64,000 bases of DNA from an uncultured Bacilli bacterium (GTDB lineage: Bacteria; Bacillota_I; Bacilli_A; RF39; UBA660), in assembly GCA_934162285.1 (NCBI GenBank), contig CAKPHY010000005.1, positions 1 through 64,000 of the forward strand, in the 5' to 3' direction. Below the pieces are notes generated by a model. That model was not told where the DNA came from and searched no databases. It saw only the letters and a program-made list of their open reading frames with translations. Both the position numbers and the translations under genes were made by a program. Positions 43,116 through 52,526 of this stretch are shown piece after piece. Each line of letters begins with the position of its first letter. The stretch's first letter is position 1.

Positions 43116-44384
43116 CTATTTTTTTCCTTTTAAAACAACTACACTATAATTGTTCAAGTCAATTTCTGATACAACAAGATTATACTCTATTTTATTTAGT
43201 TTTTCAACATCTAAATAAACAAATTCATTTATTTCATCATATTCAATTAATTGATTAACTATTAAAGAATTAATTGAATAAATATTATCACTCATATATA
43301 CATATGAACTTTTTAGAATTTTTTTATTTATTTCAAACTCTTTTTGATCAAATTTATATTGTTTTAAAGTTTTCATTATTTCCTTAATTACTTCTTCATA
43401 ATTATCGGTTTCACCAACTATTAAAAGTGAACAATAATCATCAGCTTTAAAAACATCAAAACTAATATCACTTGTTATTAAGTTTTTTTGAATTAATTTT
43501 TCTTTTAATAAAGAAGTTGAACCTAACATTGTTTCTAAATAAAATACTAAATATTTTTGATAATCTTTTACTTTAGTTTTTAAATCTTTAACTTTCATTT
43601 TAATGTTGATAGCAAATTTACTTATTTCAACATTATCAATAATTTCTTCATATTTTTTATAAACTTCATAAGGTTCTTCTTTAGTAATAACTTCTACCTC
43701 ATGTGCAGTAAATTTCTTTTTGTTTTGATTAGCATCAACAATTTTAATTGTTTCTTCAGGATCAATATTACCAGTTATTACTAAATACATATTATTTGGT
43801 TGATAAAAAGCATTATAAGTATTCATTAATATTTCTTTATTAATTTTTTTAATATCTTTTACTAAACCACCAATAGAATAACGAACGTTATGCTTACTAT
43901 AAGTATTAAAAAGCGATTTATTATAAAGTTTTTGACTAGGTTCATCTTCATACATTAATATTTCTTGAGAAATAATTCCTTTTTCTTTTTCAACGTTTTC
44001 ATCTGTAAAATATGGAGATTCAACATAATCAAGGAGAAAATTCAAGGATTTTTTAAAATGATCTGATCCTCCAAATAAATAGTTAGTTTTAACATTATTA
44101 GTACTAGCATTACAATCAATACCTAAAGCTGAAAAATAATCAAAAGGCGTAACACCATCTTCTTGTTCAAAAACTTTATGTTCTAAAAAGTGAGCAGTAC
44201 CTACTGGTATTTTTATTTGTTCTTGATCTAATTTATATTCTAGAATATTTGATCCAAACTTCACATTTAAAGTTGCATAAAAACTTTTAACATTTTTATT
44301 TGGAGCTAAATAAACTCTTAAACCATTTTTACATGTATGCTTATAAATGGTAATATCTAACTTTTCATATTTAAGCTTTTTCAT
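43116..44384 (-). CDS. M16-family zinc peptidase (YmfH/AlbF-like)
   Basis: This 422-aa protein has the inverted zinc motif H-x-x-E-H: GTAHFLEHKVFE (~63-74), with the third ligand Glu in the helix IISQEILMYEDEP (~138). The catalytic half is thus intact. The ymfF-ymfH pair in Bacilli and the albE-albF pair encode such partners, acting on peptides in the cytoplasm or at the membrane. It overlaps the preceding M16 gene by 14 bp and is followed by secG after 12 bp. Confidence 0.9.
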   Translation of the reverse strand: MKKLKYEKLDITIYKHTCKNGLRVYLAPNKNVKSFYATLNVKFGSNILEYKLDQEQIKIPVGTAHFLEHKVFEQEDGVTPFDYFSALGIDCNASTNNVKTNYLFGGSDHFKKSLNFLLDYVESPYFTDENVEKEKGIISQEILMYEDEPSQKLYNKSLFNTYSKHNVRYSIGGLVKDIKKINKEILMNTYNAFYQPNNMYLVITGNIDPEETIKIVDANQNKKKFTAHEVEVITKEEPYEVYKKYEEIIDNVEISKFAINIKMKVKDLKTKVKDYQKYLVFYLETMLGSTSLLKEKLIQKNLITSDISFDVFKADDYCSLLIVGETDNYEEVIKEIMKTLKQYKFDQKEFEINKKILKSSYVYMSDNIYSINSLIVNQLIEYDEINEFVYLDVEKLNKIEYNLVVSEIDLNNYSVVVLKGKK

Positions 44385-45588
44385 TTTTAGTCCCTTCTAA
44401 TAAATAAATTGTATTAATTTTAATTTTTTTAGCAACTTCAATTACGTCTTTTTTAGTTATTTTTTCAATTTTATTTAATCTTTCTTCTATTGGATCAAAG
44501 CCTAAATAAAAAGTTGATTCATGAGAATTAATAATAGAATAAGGATTTTCAAGTAATTCTTGATAACTACTTTTGATACTTAAAATAGCATTTTTAATAT
44601 CACTTTCTTTAAAGTTCCCTTTAGTCATTTCTAATACTTGAGCATGTACTAATTTAATTGTTTTATTAAAATTAATTGCATCAATTCCAGCCGTAATCAT
44701 CATGAATGATCCAGCATACTTAGCTGTTGCACTAATTGTATAGCAAAGAGATTCTTTTTCACGAACATTTTGAAAAAGCTTAGAATCAGGACCTAAACCT
44801 AATATATATAAATAAACTTGTAAAGCATAAGTTGCTTCATAAGGAGTTAGGTCATTCATGTTATAACCCATAACTAACTTACTTTGATTAAGATTCTCAC
44901 GTTCTAGAAATGTTCGATGTTCTCTTTCACTGGTTCTATAAATATAATCAATATCAACTAATTTATTATTTGGTAATTTAATAACACTTAAGTCTTTTTT
45001 AGTAATATCTCCAAAAGCAAATAAATCAACAGCTGATGTTTGAATTAATTCTTGATAAAAACTATATAAATTAGTAGCATTTATTTTATCTAAATCTTCC
45101 ATATATCCAACAATGCTATATGAATATGGTGATAAAGGATCCATTAATTCAAGCATTTTTTTCTTAGCATAAGTACTTTTGTTTTCATTATAAGTTTTAA
45201 TATCATCTATTAATTGATTTTTAGCAATTTCAAAACATTTTTCATTAAAAGATTTTTTTTGAACATCAGGATTAAATAATATTTCATTGATAAACTTTAA
45301 GGATTCTTTAGTATTATTATCTTCACTATATTTATCTTTCAAGAAAGTAAAACGAAAAGATAATATTAAAGCATTTCCGTAGATATTAATATAAGATTCA
45401 GGAGTTAGATCATATAACTCTTTAGCTTTAATTAATAGTTCACGATTAGTCTTATATTTTTTTGATGTTAAAAGTAAAATATACATTATTAAATTTAATT
45501 TAGTTATTTCCTCATGATTCATTTTTCTACGAAAATTAACTTTAATTATATTTTTTTTGAATACTTTATCTTTAATAATATGAAGCAT
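44371..45588 (-). CDS. M16-family non-catalytic partner (YmfF-like)
   Basis: This 405-aa protein has the M16 fold (GYNMNDLTPYEATYALQVYLYILG, NVREKESLCYTISATAKY with the substrate-binding Arg/Tyr motif) but no HxxEH motif, so it should be the inactive partner of the next gene. AAAGGAGG precedes ATG. It follows deoD by 11 bp. The pairing of one active and one inactive M16 subunit is typical. Confidence 0.88.
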   Translation of the reverse strand: MLHIIKDKVFKKNIIKVNFRRKMNHEEITKLNLIMYILLLTSKKYKTNRELLIKAKELYDLTPESYINIYGNALILSFRFTFLKDKYSEDNNTKESLKFINEILFNPDVQKKSFNEKCFEIAKNQLIDDIKTYNENKSTYAKKKMLELMDPLSPYSYSIVGYMEDLDKINATNLYSFYQELIQTSAVDLFAFGDITKKDLSVIKLPNNKLVDIDYIYRTSEREHRTFLERENLNQSKLVMGYNMNDLTPYEATYALQVYLYILGLGPDSKLFQNVREKESLCYTISATAKYAGSFMMITAGIDAINFNKTIKLVHAQVLEMTKGNFKESDIKNAILSIKSSYQELLENPYSIINSHESTFYLGFDPIEERLNKIEKITKKDVIEVAKKIKINTIYLLEGTKNEKA

Positions 45589-45599
45589 AAATTCCTCCT

Positions 45600-46295
45600 T
45601 TAAATTGTTTCTAGTGCTAATTCAATCATTTTATTTAAATTCTTTTCTCTTTCTTGTGAACTAGTAGCTTCTTTAGTAACGATATTATCAGATATTGTTA
45701 ATAAACAAGCAGCTTTTTTATTTAAATATCTAGCATTTTCAAATAAGGCAAAGCTTTCCATTTCACAAGCTAAGCAATTATTAGCAAGCATTTCTTCTGG
45801 TTTTTCTGTTTCATTATAAAAAGCTTCACTAGAACATACTTGGCATTCTTTTAGAGCAATTTGCATGTCTAGAGCAGTTTTTCTTATCTTTTCATTTAAA
45901 GATTCATTTGAATATAATATATGATCATCAATATTAGCTTGAACTTTAGCATAACTAGATTTTGAATAAGAACTTTTTACTAATAATATATCGTAAAGAT
46001 TTAAATCAGCAGTATAAGCACCAGCAGTCCCTACTCTAATAATATTTTCAACATTATAAAATTTATACAACTCATAGGAATAAATTCCCATACTTGGAAT
46101 TCCCATTCCTGAACCCATTACGGTTACTCTTTTATTTTTATAAAATCCGGTATAAGCATACATATTACGTACAGAACTAACTAGTTTATAATCAGTTAAA
46201 TAAGTTTCAGCAATATACTTTGCTCTTAAAGGATCGCCAGGCATTATTACTGTCTTAGCAATATCTGTTTCTAATGCATTTATGTGTGGTGTCAT
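45600..46295 (-). CDS. deoD: Purine nucleoside phosphorylase DeoD
   Basis: This 231-aa PNP/UDP family enzyme does phosphorolysis of purine (deoxy)nucleosides. Motifs: VIMPGDPLRAKYIAE (phosphate site), VMGSGMGIPSMGIYSYEL, RVGTAGAY, ACEMESFALF near 175-184 and the TISDN active-site Asp. Length matches bacterial hexameric DeoD. Its ribosome site (AGGAGG) lies in the last codons of uvrC, with ATGA overlap. Confidence 0.96.
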   Translation of the reverse strand: MTPHINALETDIAKTVIMPGDPLRAKYIAETYLTDYKLVSSVRNMYAYTGFYKNKRVTVMGSGMGIPSMGIYSYELYKFYNVENIIRVGTAGAYTADLNLYDILLVKSSYSKSSYAKVQANIDDHILYSNESLNEKIRKTALDMQIALKECQVCSSEAFYNETEKPEEMLANNCLACEMESFALFENARYLNKKAACLLTISDNIVTKEATSSQEREKNLNKMIELALETI

Positions 46296-48064
46296 TTTTC
46301 CTCCTTATATTCACTCACGAATTTTTTTAATTCTAAAGCAACAGAAGTAGGAATTATTTTAGATAATTCTTCAACTGAAGCTTCATTTATTTTGTTAATA
46401 CTTGTAAATTTTTTCAATAATTCATTTTTTCTTTTAGGACCAATTCCTTCAATATTATCTAATATACTTGAAATCATTCCTTTACTACGTAATTTTTTAT
46501 GATAGTTAATAGTGAATTCATGAACTTCATCTTGCATACGTTCTAAAAGATAAAAGAGATTACTAGTTTTATCAATTGGGATTTCAACAATAGGATCAAA
46601 AGCAAGTAAAGCATTAGTTGTATGTTTATTATCTTTTCTTAAACCAACAACTGGAATATTTAAATTTAAACTATTTATTATTTCTCTAGCTGCATGCATT
46701 TGATTTATACCACCATCGACTATTATCAAATCAGGTTTTACTAAATTATCCTTTAATACTCTAAAATAACGGCGATAGATTACTTCTTTCATAGTATTGT
46801 AATCGTCATTTTTGTTGAATGTTATTTTAAACTTCCGATAACCATTTTTATAAGGCATACCATTTTCAAAAACAACCATCCCAGAAACATTAAAATTACC
46901 AAAAAGATTAGAGTTATCAAATATTTCAATTCGATCTAGTTTATCTAATTTTAAAATATTTTTTAACTCTTCATTAGCAACAATAGTTCTTTCTTCATTT
47001 CTTTTAATAAGAGTAAATTCTCTTGTTAAATTTTCTTTAGCATTAGCATTGGCCATTTTAACAATTTCAGCTTTAGTTCCTTTTTGAGGAATAATTACCT
47101 TAACTTCTAAAAATTCTTCTAATAATTTAGTATCACATATATCAGGAACTAAAATTTCTTTAGGTTTTAAAACGTCACTTTCATAGAATTTAGCAATATA
47201 TCTATTTAATTCTTCGTTATATTCTTCGATAGTTGGAATTATTTTACTATGTTTACCAACAATTTTACCATTTCTCAAGAAAAATACTTGAACACTTAAA
47301 TATCCTGATTCGAAATAATAACCAAAAACATCACGATCTAAAGCGTCACTGATTTCAACTTTTTGATGATCTACTGTTATATTAATATAGTCTAAAAGTT
47401 CTTTAAGTTCTTTAGCTTTTTCAAAATTTAATTTAGAACTAGCTTCTAACATTTCCTCAGTAATTTTTGAAAAAATAGCAGTTGTATCACCTTTTAAAAA
47501 TTTAATTATTTCAGCACGCATTTCTTTGATTTTTTCTTGATCTACATCTTTTTTACAATATCCTAAGCATTCACCAATATAATAATAAAGACAAGGCTTT
47601 TTACCCATCGTTTTACATTTTCTTAAAGGATAAATACGATTTAATAAATTAACAGTATTTCTAGCCGCTGTAACATTAGGATAAGGCCCATATAAACTGG
47701 TGTGATTTTTTTTCAAATTTAAATTACGAACAACTTGTAATTTAGGAACTTTTTCGTTGGTTAATTCGATATAAGGATAACTTTTATCATCACGAAGTAA
47801 AATATTGTATTTAGGATCATATTTTTTAATTAAATTTAACTCTAAAATTAAAGATTCTTTTTCACTACCAACAACAACATAATCAAAATCGACGATTTCA
47901 CTTACTAATTTAGCTGTTTTACCGGTATGTTTACCACGAAAATAAGAACTAAGACGATTTTTTAATTTCTTAGCTTTACCAACATATATTATTACACCAT
48001 CTTTATTTTTCATTTGATAGCATCCTGGTAAATTAGGTACCAAATGTAATTTTTCTTTTATCAT
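46292..48064 (-). CDS. uvrC: Excinuclease ABC subunit C
   Basis: The 590-aa nuclease makes both cuts in nucleotide excision repair. The GIY-YIG domain is at the N-terminus (LPGCYQMKNKDGVIIYVGKAKKL, ~11-34). The UvrB-binding UVR motif is near 200 (FEKAKELKELLDYI). The RNase H-like endonuclease region contains DNSNLFG and LIIVDGGINQM, and C-terminal helix-hairpin-helix motifs end it (LDNIEGIGPKRKNELLKKF). Length is normal. Stop is TGA, shared with deoD's start. uvrA and uvrB are not in the window. Confidence 0.97.
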   Translation of the reverse strand: MIKEKLHLVPNLPGCYQMKNKDGVIIYVGKAKKLKNRLSSYFRGKHTGKTAKLVSEIVDFDYVVVGSEKESLILELNLIKKYDPKYNILLRDDKSYPYIELTNEKVPKLQVVRNLNLKKNHTSLYGPYPNVTAARNTVNLLNRIYPLRKCKTMGKKPCLYYYIGECLGYCKKDVDQEKIKEMRAEIIKFLKGDTTAIFSKITEEMLEASSKLNFEKAKELKELLDYINITVDHQKVEISDALDRDVFGYYFESGYLSVQVFFLRNGKIVGKHSKIIPTIEEYNEELNRYIAKFYESDVLKPKEILVPDICDTKLLEEFLEVKVIIPQKGTKAEIVKMANANAKENLTREFTLIKRNEERTIVANEELKNILKLDKLDRIEIFDNSNLFGNFNVSGMVVFENGMPYKNGYRKFKITFNKNDDYNTMKEVIYRRYFRVLKDNLVKPDLIIVDGGINQMHAAREIINSLNLNIPVVGLRKDNKHTTNALLAFDPIVEIPIDKTSNLFYLLERMQDEVHEFTINYHKKLRSKGMISSILDNIEGIGPKRKNELLKKFTSINKINEASVEELSKIIPTSVALELKKFVSEYKEEK

Positions 48065-48106
48065 ACTTTATCCCCTATTTGTTATTATAACAAAAAAAAC
48101 TTAAAA

Positions 48107-48128
48107 AAACTATTCAAACGAATAGTTT
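48107..48128 (-). terminator. Terminator of alaS
   Basis: 9-bp stem AAACTATTC/GAATAGTTT with AAAC loop overlapping the alaS stop at 48127, long U-rich tail on minus. uvrC begins 43 bp further; TATAAT preceded by TG-T in that gap may be its extended -10. Confidence 0.8.
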
Positions 48129-49872
48129 ATTTTAAAATAGCCTTTATTCTTCTTACACCAGCACTGCTTGCTTCTTCTTTAATAATTTTAAATTCACCTA
48201 ATTCTCTAGTGTTTTTAACATGAGGTCCACCACATAATTCACGTGAAACATCACCGATTGTATATACAGTTACAATATCAGGATATTTTTCTATAAACAT
48301 ACATTCAGCCCCACTAGCTATAGCTTGTTCTTTTGACATAGAAGTTACAGTTACATCTAAACCAGCCTTAATATAACTATTAACTAAATCTTCGGCAGCC
48401 TTAATTTCTTCAGGACTAAGTTTATGATCACATGAGAAATCAAAGCGCATTCTTTCATCAGTTATGTTAGATCCTCTTTGGTGAACATTTTTATCAATAA
48501 CTTGTTTTAAAGCAGCATTTAATAAATGCGTTGCAGTATGATAACGAGTTTCTATTTCATCGTTACCAGCTAAACCACCCTTAAATTTACCAGCTGATGC
48601 AGTACGTGATAATTCTTGATGAGCTTTAAATTTATCTTTAAAACCTTGAACATCGACTGTTATACCTTGTTCTTTAGCAAGTTCAACGGTTAATTCAATT
48701 GGGAAACCATAAGTATCATATAATTTAAATGCTAAATCTTTATTTAAAGTTTTATCTTCTAAATTATTAACTATTTTGTTAAATTCTTTTAAACCTTTTT
48801 CTAAAGTTCTATTAAATTTAATTTTTTCATTTTTTAAGACTTCTAAAACAACATCTTTATTAGTTTGTAATTCTGTATAATATTTTTCATATTTAGAAAT
48901 TATTAATAAAGCAATTTGTTCTTCCCAATTAGAATTAATATCGATATTTAATTTTTTAGCATAACGAATAGTTCTTCTAATAAGTCTACGTAAAATATAA
49001 CCTTGATCAGTATTAGAAGGTTTAATTCCTGCTGGATCGGCAGCTATAAAAACTGAGGTTCTTAAGTGATCGGCTATAATACGCATTTCTCTTTCATTAC
49101 CTTCATATGGTAATTTAGCAATATCAGAAATTAAAGCTATAACATCTTTCCATAAAGATGAAGCATAATTATCGGTTACACCTTCTAATATAGCTGTAAC
49201 TCTTTCAACACCCATTCCTGTATCAACATTCTTCTTTGGTAATTCAGAAATTCCTTCTTTACTTTTATTGTATTGCATAAAGACATTATTCCAAATTTCA
49301 ACCCATCTTTCATCTTCAGGATCAAAATGTTCAGGAATTGGGTCATTACTTCTAAAATAGAAAATTTCCGTATCTGGCCCACATGGTCCATATTCGCCAG
49401 CAATCCAGAAGTTATCATCGCGAGTTTTAGCAATTCTCTCTTCCTTTATTCCCATGCTTTTCCACATTTCAAAAGCTACTTTATCTTCAGGAATATCATT
49501 ATTACCAGCAAAAATAGTAACACCAAGTCTTTCAACTGGAATATTTAAAACTTTAGTTAAAAACTCAAAACTCCAAGTAATGGCTTCCTTTTTAAAATAA
49601 TCTCCTAAACTCCAGTTACCTAACATTTCAAAAAATGTATGATGATAAGTATCACCAATATTATCTAAATCATTAGTTCTTAAACACTTTTGGTAATCGC
49701 ATAATCTTGTTCCATATGGATGTGGTTCCCCCATCAAATAAGGAATTAATGGTTGCATTCCGGCAGTATTAAACAAAACTGACGGATCATTTTCAGGCAC
49801 TAAAGGTGCTGATGGAATTTGCACATGTCCTTTACTTACAAAAAAATTAATATATAAATCTTTAAGATTCAT
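48127..49872 (-). CDS. alaS: Alanyl-tRNA synthetase lacking the C-terminal (C-Ala) domain
   Basis: The 581-aa enzyme has the class II catalytic domain (motif 2 TYHHTFFEMLGNWSLGDYFKKEA, RVTAILEG). The tRNA recognition part follows (KPSNTDQGYILRRLIRR), then the editing domain with zinc-binding HTATHLLNAAL and CGGPH (~435-560). The protein ends at GVRRIKAILK, directly after the editing domain. The usual ~870-aa enzyme continues with a DHHA1/C-Ala domain for tRNA elbow binding. A terminator at the stop codon shows this is the native end. It overlaps the upstream kinase gene by 11 bp. Confidence 0.95.
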   Translation of the reverse strand: MNLKDLYINFFVSKGHVQIPSAPLVPENDPSVLFNTAGMQPLIPYLMGEPHPYGTRLCDYQKCLRTNDLDNIGDTYHHTFFEMLGNWSLGDYFKKEAITWSFEFLTKVLNIPVERLGVTIFAGNNDIPEDKVAFEMWKSMGIKEERIAKTRDDNFWIAGEYGPCGPDTEIFYFRSNDPIPEHFDPEDERWVEIWNNVFMQYNKSKEGISELPKKNVDTGMGVERVTAILEGVTDNYASSLWKDVIALISDIAKLPYEGNEREMRIIADHLRTSVFIAADPAGIKPSNTDQGYILRRLIRRTIRYAKKLNIDINSNWEEQIALLIISKYEKYYTELQTNKDVVLEVLKNEKIKFNRTLEKGLKEFNKIVNNLEDKTLNKDLAFKLYDTYGFPIELTVELAKEQGITVDVQGFKDKFKAHQELSRTASAGKFKGGLAGNDEIETRYHTATHLLNAALKQVIDKNVHQRGSNITDERMRFDFSCDHKLSPEEIKAAEDLVNSYIKAGLDVTVTSMSKEQAIASGAECMFIEKYPDIVTVYTIGDVSRELCGGPHVKNTRELGEFKIIKEEASSAGVRRIKAILK

Positions 49873-50428
49873 TTTTTTCCACTTCCTCTAATATTTTAAA
49901 TACTTTTTCTCTTAAATCTTCTAAAGTCGAATCATTTATTATTTCATAATCATATTTAGAATAATCATCTAAATCAACTTCAGTAAAATGCTTTTTTTGT
50001 TCTTCAGTCAAGCCATTATCAAAGTTAGGTCTAACAACATGAATAGCAATTATTTTTGAAAGTTCTTGCTTTGGTTTATCAACTTCGATCTTAGCTCGCG
50101 CATCAGTAATAATTATCGCATCAAAGAAAAATGAATAAACTTTTATATCACCTATTATTCTATCAACAAAAAAATTATAGTCAATCTTTTTTCTAATAAT
50201 TTCTGTGCCAAGTTGTTGCAAAAGGCTACGAGGTTTTGTTTCTTCAGAGCCATCCCAATTGCTAATAACTTTAGCATATTCTTTTATATAAGAACTATAT
50301 TGTAAATTAATAGTTTTCTTATTATGATTTTCATAATATTCTTTAATAAAACCACCAATAGTATCTTTACCATTACGGGCTTTACCACAAATAATAAATG
50401 TATAAGGCTTAGTTTCTTTTATCTCCAT
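49862..50428 (-). CDS. P-loop nucleoside monophosphate kinase-like protein
   Basis: Start set at 50428 (188 aa) behind AGGAGG; earlier codons lie in a terminator. It has P-loop GKARNGKDT (~15-23), helical lid region (SLLQQLGTEIIRKKIDYNFFVDRI), Asp-Ala-Arg in IIITDARAKIEVD and a late VVRPN strand. This resembles phage-type deoxynucleoside monophosphate kinases and dephospho-CoA-kinase-like folds. The specific substrate is unclear. It is directly coupled to alaS. Confidence 0.7.
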   Translation of the reverse strand: MEIKETKPYTFIICGKARNGKDTIGGFIKEYYENHNKKTINLQYSSYIKEYAKVISNWDGSEETKPRSLLQQLGTEIIRKKIDYNFFVDRIIGDIKVYSFFFDAIIITDARAKIEVDKPKQELSKIIAIHVVRPNFDNGLTEEQKKHFTEVDLDDYSKYDYEIINDSTLEDLREKVFKILEEVEKNES

Positions 50429-50449
50429 ATTTCCTCCTATAAAATAGAA

Positions 50450-50465
50450 AACCACTTACGTGGTT
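50450..50465 (-). terminator. Terminator of the AI-2E-type permease gene
   Basis: 6-bp stem AACCAC/GTGGTT with TTAC loop overlapping the stop at 50464, followed by UUUUCUAUUUU on minus. Confidence 0.7.
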
Positions 50466-51603
50466 AATTATTATACTTTATTAATTGATATTTGTCATTA
50501 AAGAAATTGAATAAAGCTTTCAAAGTTGCAACAATTGGTGTTGATAAAACCATTCCCAAAACGCCCCAAAAATAACCAAATACCAACAATGATACCATAA
50601 CAGTTACAGGACTAAGTTTCATAGTGCGACTCATAACAATTGGTTGTAATAGATTTCCTTCAATTCCTTGAACAATTAAAATTACAATTGTTACAGCAAT
50701 ACCAATACCTGTTCCTTGAGAAAAGGCAACGATCATTGCTGGTGCTGCTCCAATATAAGGTCCAATATAAGGAATTATATTAGTTATACCACAGAAAACA
50801 GCAAACAAAATAGCTCCTTTTAAGTCGGCAATTGAAAAACCAATAAAGCATAGAACAACTACAAGAGTAGCTAAAGCTAATGTACCATTAACAAATGTTC
50901 TAAAAATTGAGTTAATTTCATTCAATAATAATTCAACATCAAATTGATATTTCTTTGGTAAAATCTTGATTAAACTATGTTCAGGATTGTTTTTTCTAAA
51001 AAGTAAGAAAACTCCAACGATTAAACCTATTAAGAAAGTTCCGACACCAGATATAATCGAACTACCAATGCTAATTAAAGTATTAGGTAAATTTTCTGTA
51101 AAGGTTGATAAAGCTTTTTCAATTTTTACAAATAAATTACTTTTAGCAACATCGAAGTCGATACCTGCTATACCATCTAATTTATCAAATAAACCATTAA
51201 CAGTATCTTGAACTTTAGCAGAAATAGTTGGGAATGACTTAGCAAATTCACTAACTTGTTCATATAAAATAGGAATTATTGCAGCTACCAACAAATACAA
51301 TAAAGAAATTAAAACAACATAAATTGCTAATATTGATAAACCTCTTCGTACTTTCTTGGTTTCTAAATAGTTTACTAAAGGTTTAAACAACCAATAAACA
51401 ACAAAACCTATAAAAACTGGAGTTAAAATCTTTAAAATTGAACCTATGAATTCCATTATTTTCCATTTTTCAATAATTAAAGTAATCCCATAAATACCTA
51501 ATATTATTATAAGTAAATAAAATATTTTTAAAATTTTACTAGATAATGAAACTACTTCATTTACTTTTTTGTAATTAATTTCATTTTTTTCTTTATCACT
51601 CAT
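50464..51603 (-). CDS. AI-2E/PerM-family transporter (YtvI-like)
   Basis: This 379-aa membrane protein has about seven or eight TM helices: two near 27-75, one ~95-115, a soluble coiled part (~120-170), then clustered helices to 370. The family signatures are GVFLLFRKN, FRTFVNGTLALATLVVVLCFIGF, FCGITNIIPYIGPYIGAAPAMIVAF and VMVSLLVFGYFWGVLGMVLSTPIVA. Members export varied small molecules or act as Na+/H+ antiporters; substrate cannot be said. It is a single-gene unit with its own terminator. Confidence 0.92.
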   Translation of the reverse strand: MSDKEKNEINYKKVNEVVSLSSKILKIFYLLIIILGIYGITLIIEKWKIMEFIGSILKILTPVFIGFVVYWLFKPLVNYLETKKVRRGLSILAIYVVLISLLYLLVAAIIPILYEQVSEFAKSFPTISAKVQDTVNGLFDKLDGIAGIDFDVAKSNLFVKIEKALSTFTENLPNTLISIGSSIISGVGTFLIGLIVGVFLLFRKNNPEHSLIKILPKKYQFDVELLLNEINSIFRTFVNGTLALATLVVVLCFIGFSIADLKGAILFAVFCGITNIIPYIGPYIGAAPAMIVAFSQGTGIGIAVTIVILIVQGIEGNLLQPIVMSRTMKLSPVTVMVSLLVFGYFWGVLGMVLSTPIVATLKALFNFFNDKYQLIKYNN

Positions 51604-51705
51604 AATTTCACCTTCTATATAATTATATCTTAAAATAAAAAGGTTATCAATAAAAAAATATGCAATTAACTTTTTTCTTTAACAATTAAAATATAATAAA
51701 TAAAA

Positions 51706-51724
51706 AGGAAGTCAACAACTTCCT
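51706..51724 (-). terminator. Terminator of the HerA-operon secreted protein
   Basis: 7-bp stem AGGAAGT/ACTTCCT with CAACA loop, 20 bp after the stop at 51747, followed by an A/U-rich tail on minus. Confidence 0.75.
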
Positions 51725-51746
51725 CATTTCAATTCTAAATCAAATT

Positions 51747-52526
51747 TTATTTTTTTATTTCTTTATAAACAAATGAATCACCATTTTTAATAAACACCAT
51801 TTTATATCTTGAACTTTTAATTTTAACTTGATTTAAAAGTTCATCTTCGTAATCAGTAATACTATCTAAAATGCATTCTTCGCCATATTTACAACAGCGG
51901 TTATAAGAAGCACTATATATATTTTCATTTTCAAGAGTTGAAGTTTTAATAGTATAAGATAGTGGGCGATCAAAGTCTTCACATAAATAAGTTGTATCAA
52001 CACGACTAATACTTGTATTACCCAAATAAAACTCTACATAGTACTCACTACCTTGTTTATAAACATCTTTAATTTCATAAACAACCTTACTTTGATCACA
52101 AAACTCATTTTCAATCATTCCTTCAACTGACGAAAACTTCTTTTTTCCACAATCATCTAAAGTTAAAGTAAAATTCTCGAATTCAACATTGTCTTTAGCA
52201 AATACTCTTTCAGCTATTTTTTGAATAGCAGCGTAATTTTCTAAATTATTATTTTTATTAAGTAAATAATAATAGTTTGCTGCTATTAAAAATTTTGGAG
52301 AATTTATTTCATATTTATTAAAAGTATCAAATTTAATATTTAAACTAGATTCTTTCGTCAAAAAAGCTTCAGTTAATAAAATCAAATCATTTTTTTCTAA
52401 AGCTGTTACCTCTTCTTTAGGTTTTTCTAAAGTAACTGGTCTTATCAAATAATAATAAGACGTCATAACTAAAACAGCAACTAATAAAACAACTATTATT
52501 ATTTCTCCAAAATTTAATTTTTTCAT
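51747..52526 (-). CDS. Membrane-anchored extracytoplasmic protein, unknown
   Basis: Start set at 52526 (259 aa) because AGGTGG lies 5 nt upstream and ATGA overlaps the HerA stop. One TM helix (~9-28) is followed by a helical segment and a domain with six or more Cys (DDCGKKKFSS, NEFCDQS, TTYLCEDF, YNRCCKYGEECIL), suggesting disulfides or metal outside the cell. No family recognised. Its coupling to a HerA-type ATPase is odd, since HerA acts in the cytoplasm. Confidence 0.7.
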   Translation of the reverse strand: MKKLNFGEIIIVVLLVAVLVMTSYYYLIRPVTLEKPKEEVTALEKNDLILLTEAFLTKESSLNIKFDTFNKYEINSPKFLIAANYYYLLNKNNNLENYAAIQKIAERVFAKDNVEFENFTLTLDDCGKKKFSSVEGMIENEFCDQSKVVYEIKDVYKQGSEYYVEFYLGNTSISRVDTTYLCEDFDRPLSYTIKTSTLENENIYSASYNRCCKYGEECILDSITDYEDELLNQVKIKSSRYKMVFIKNGDSFVYKEIKK

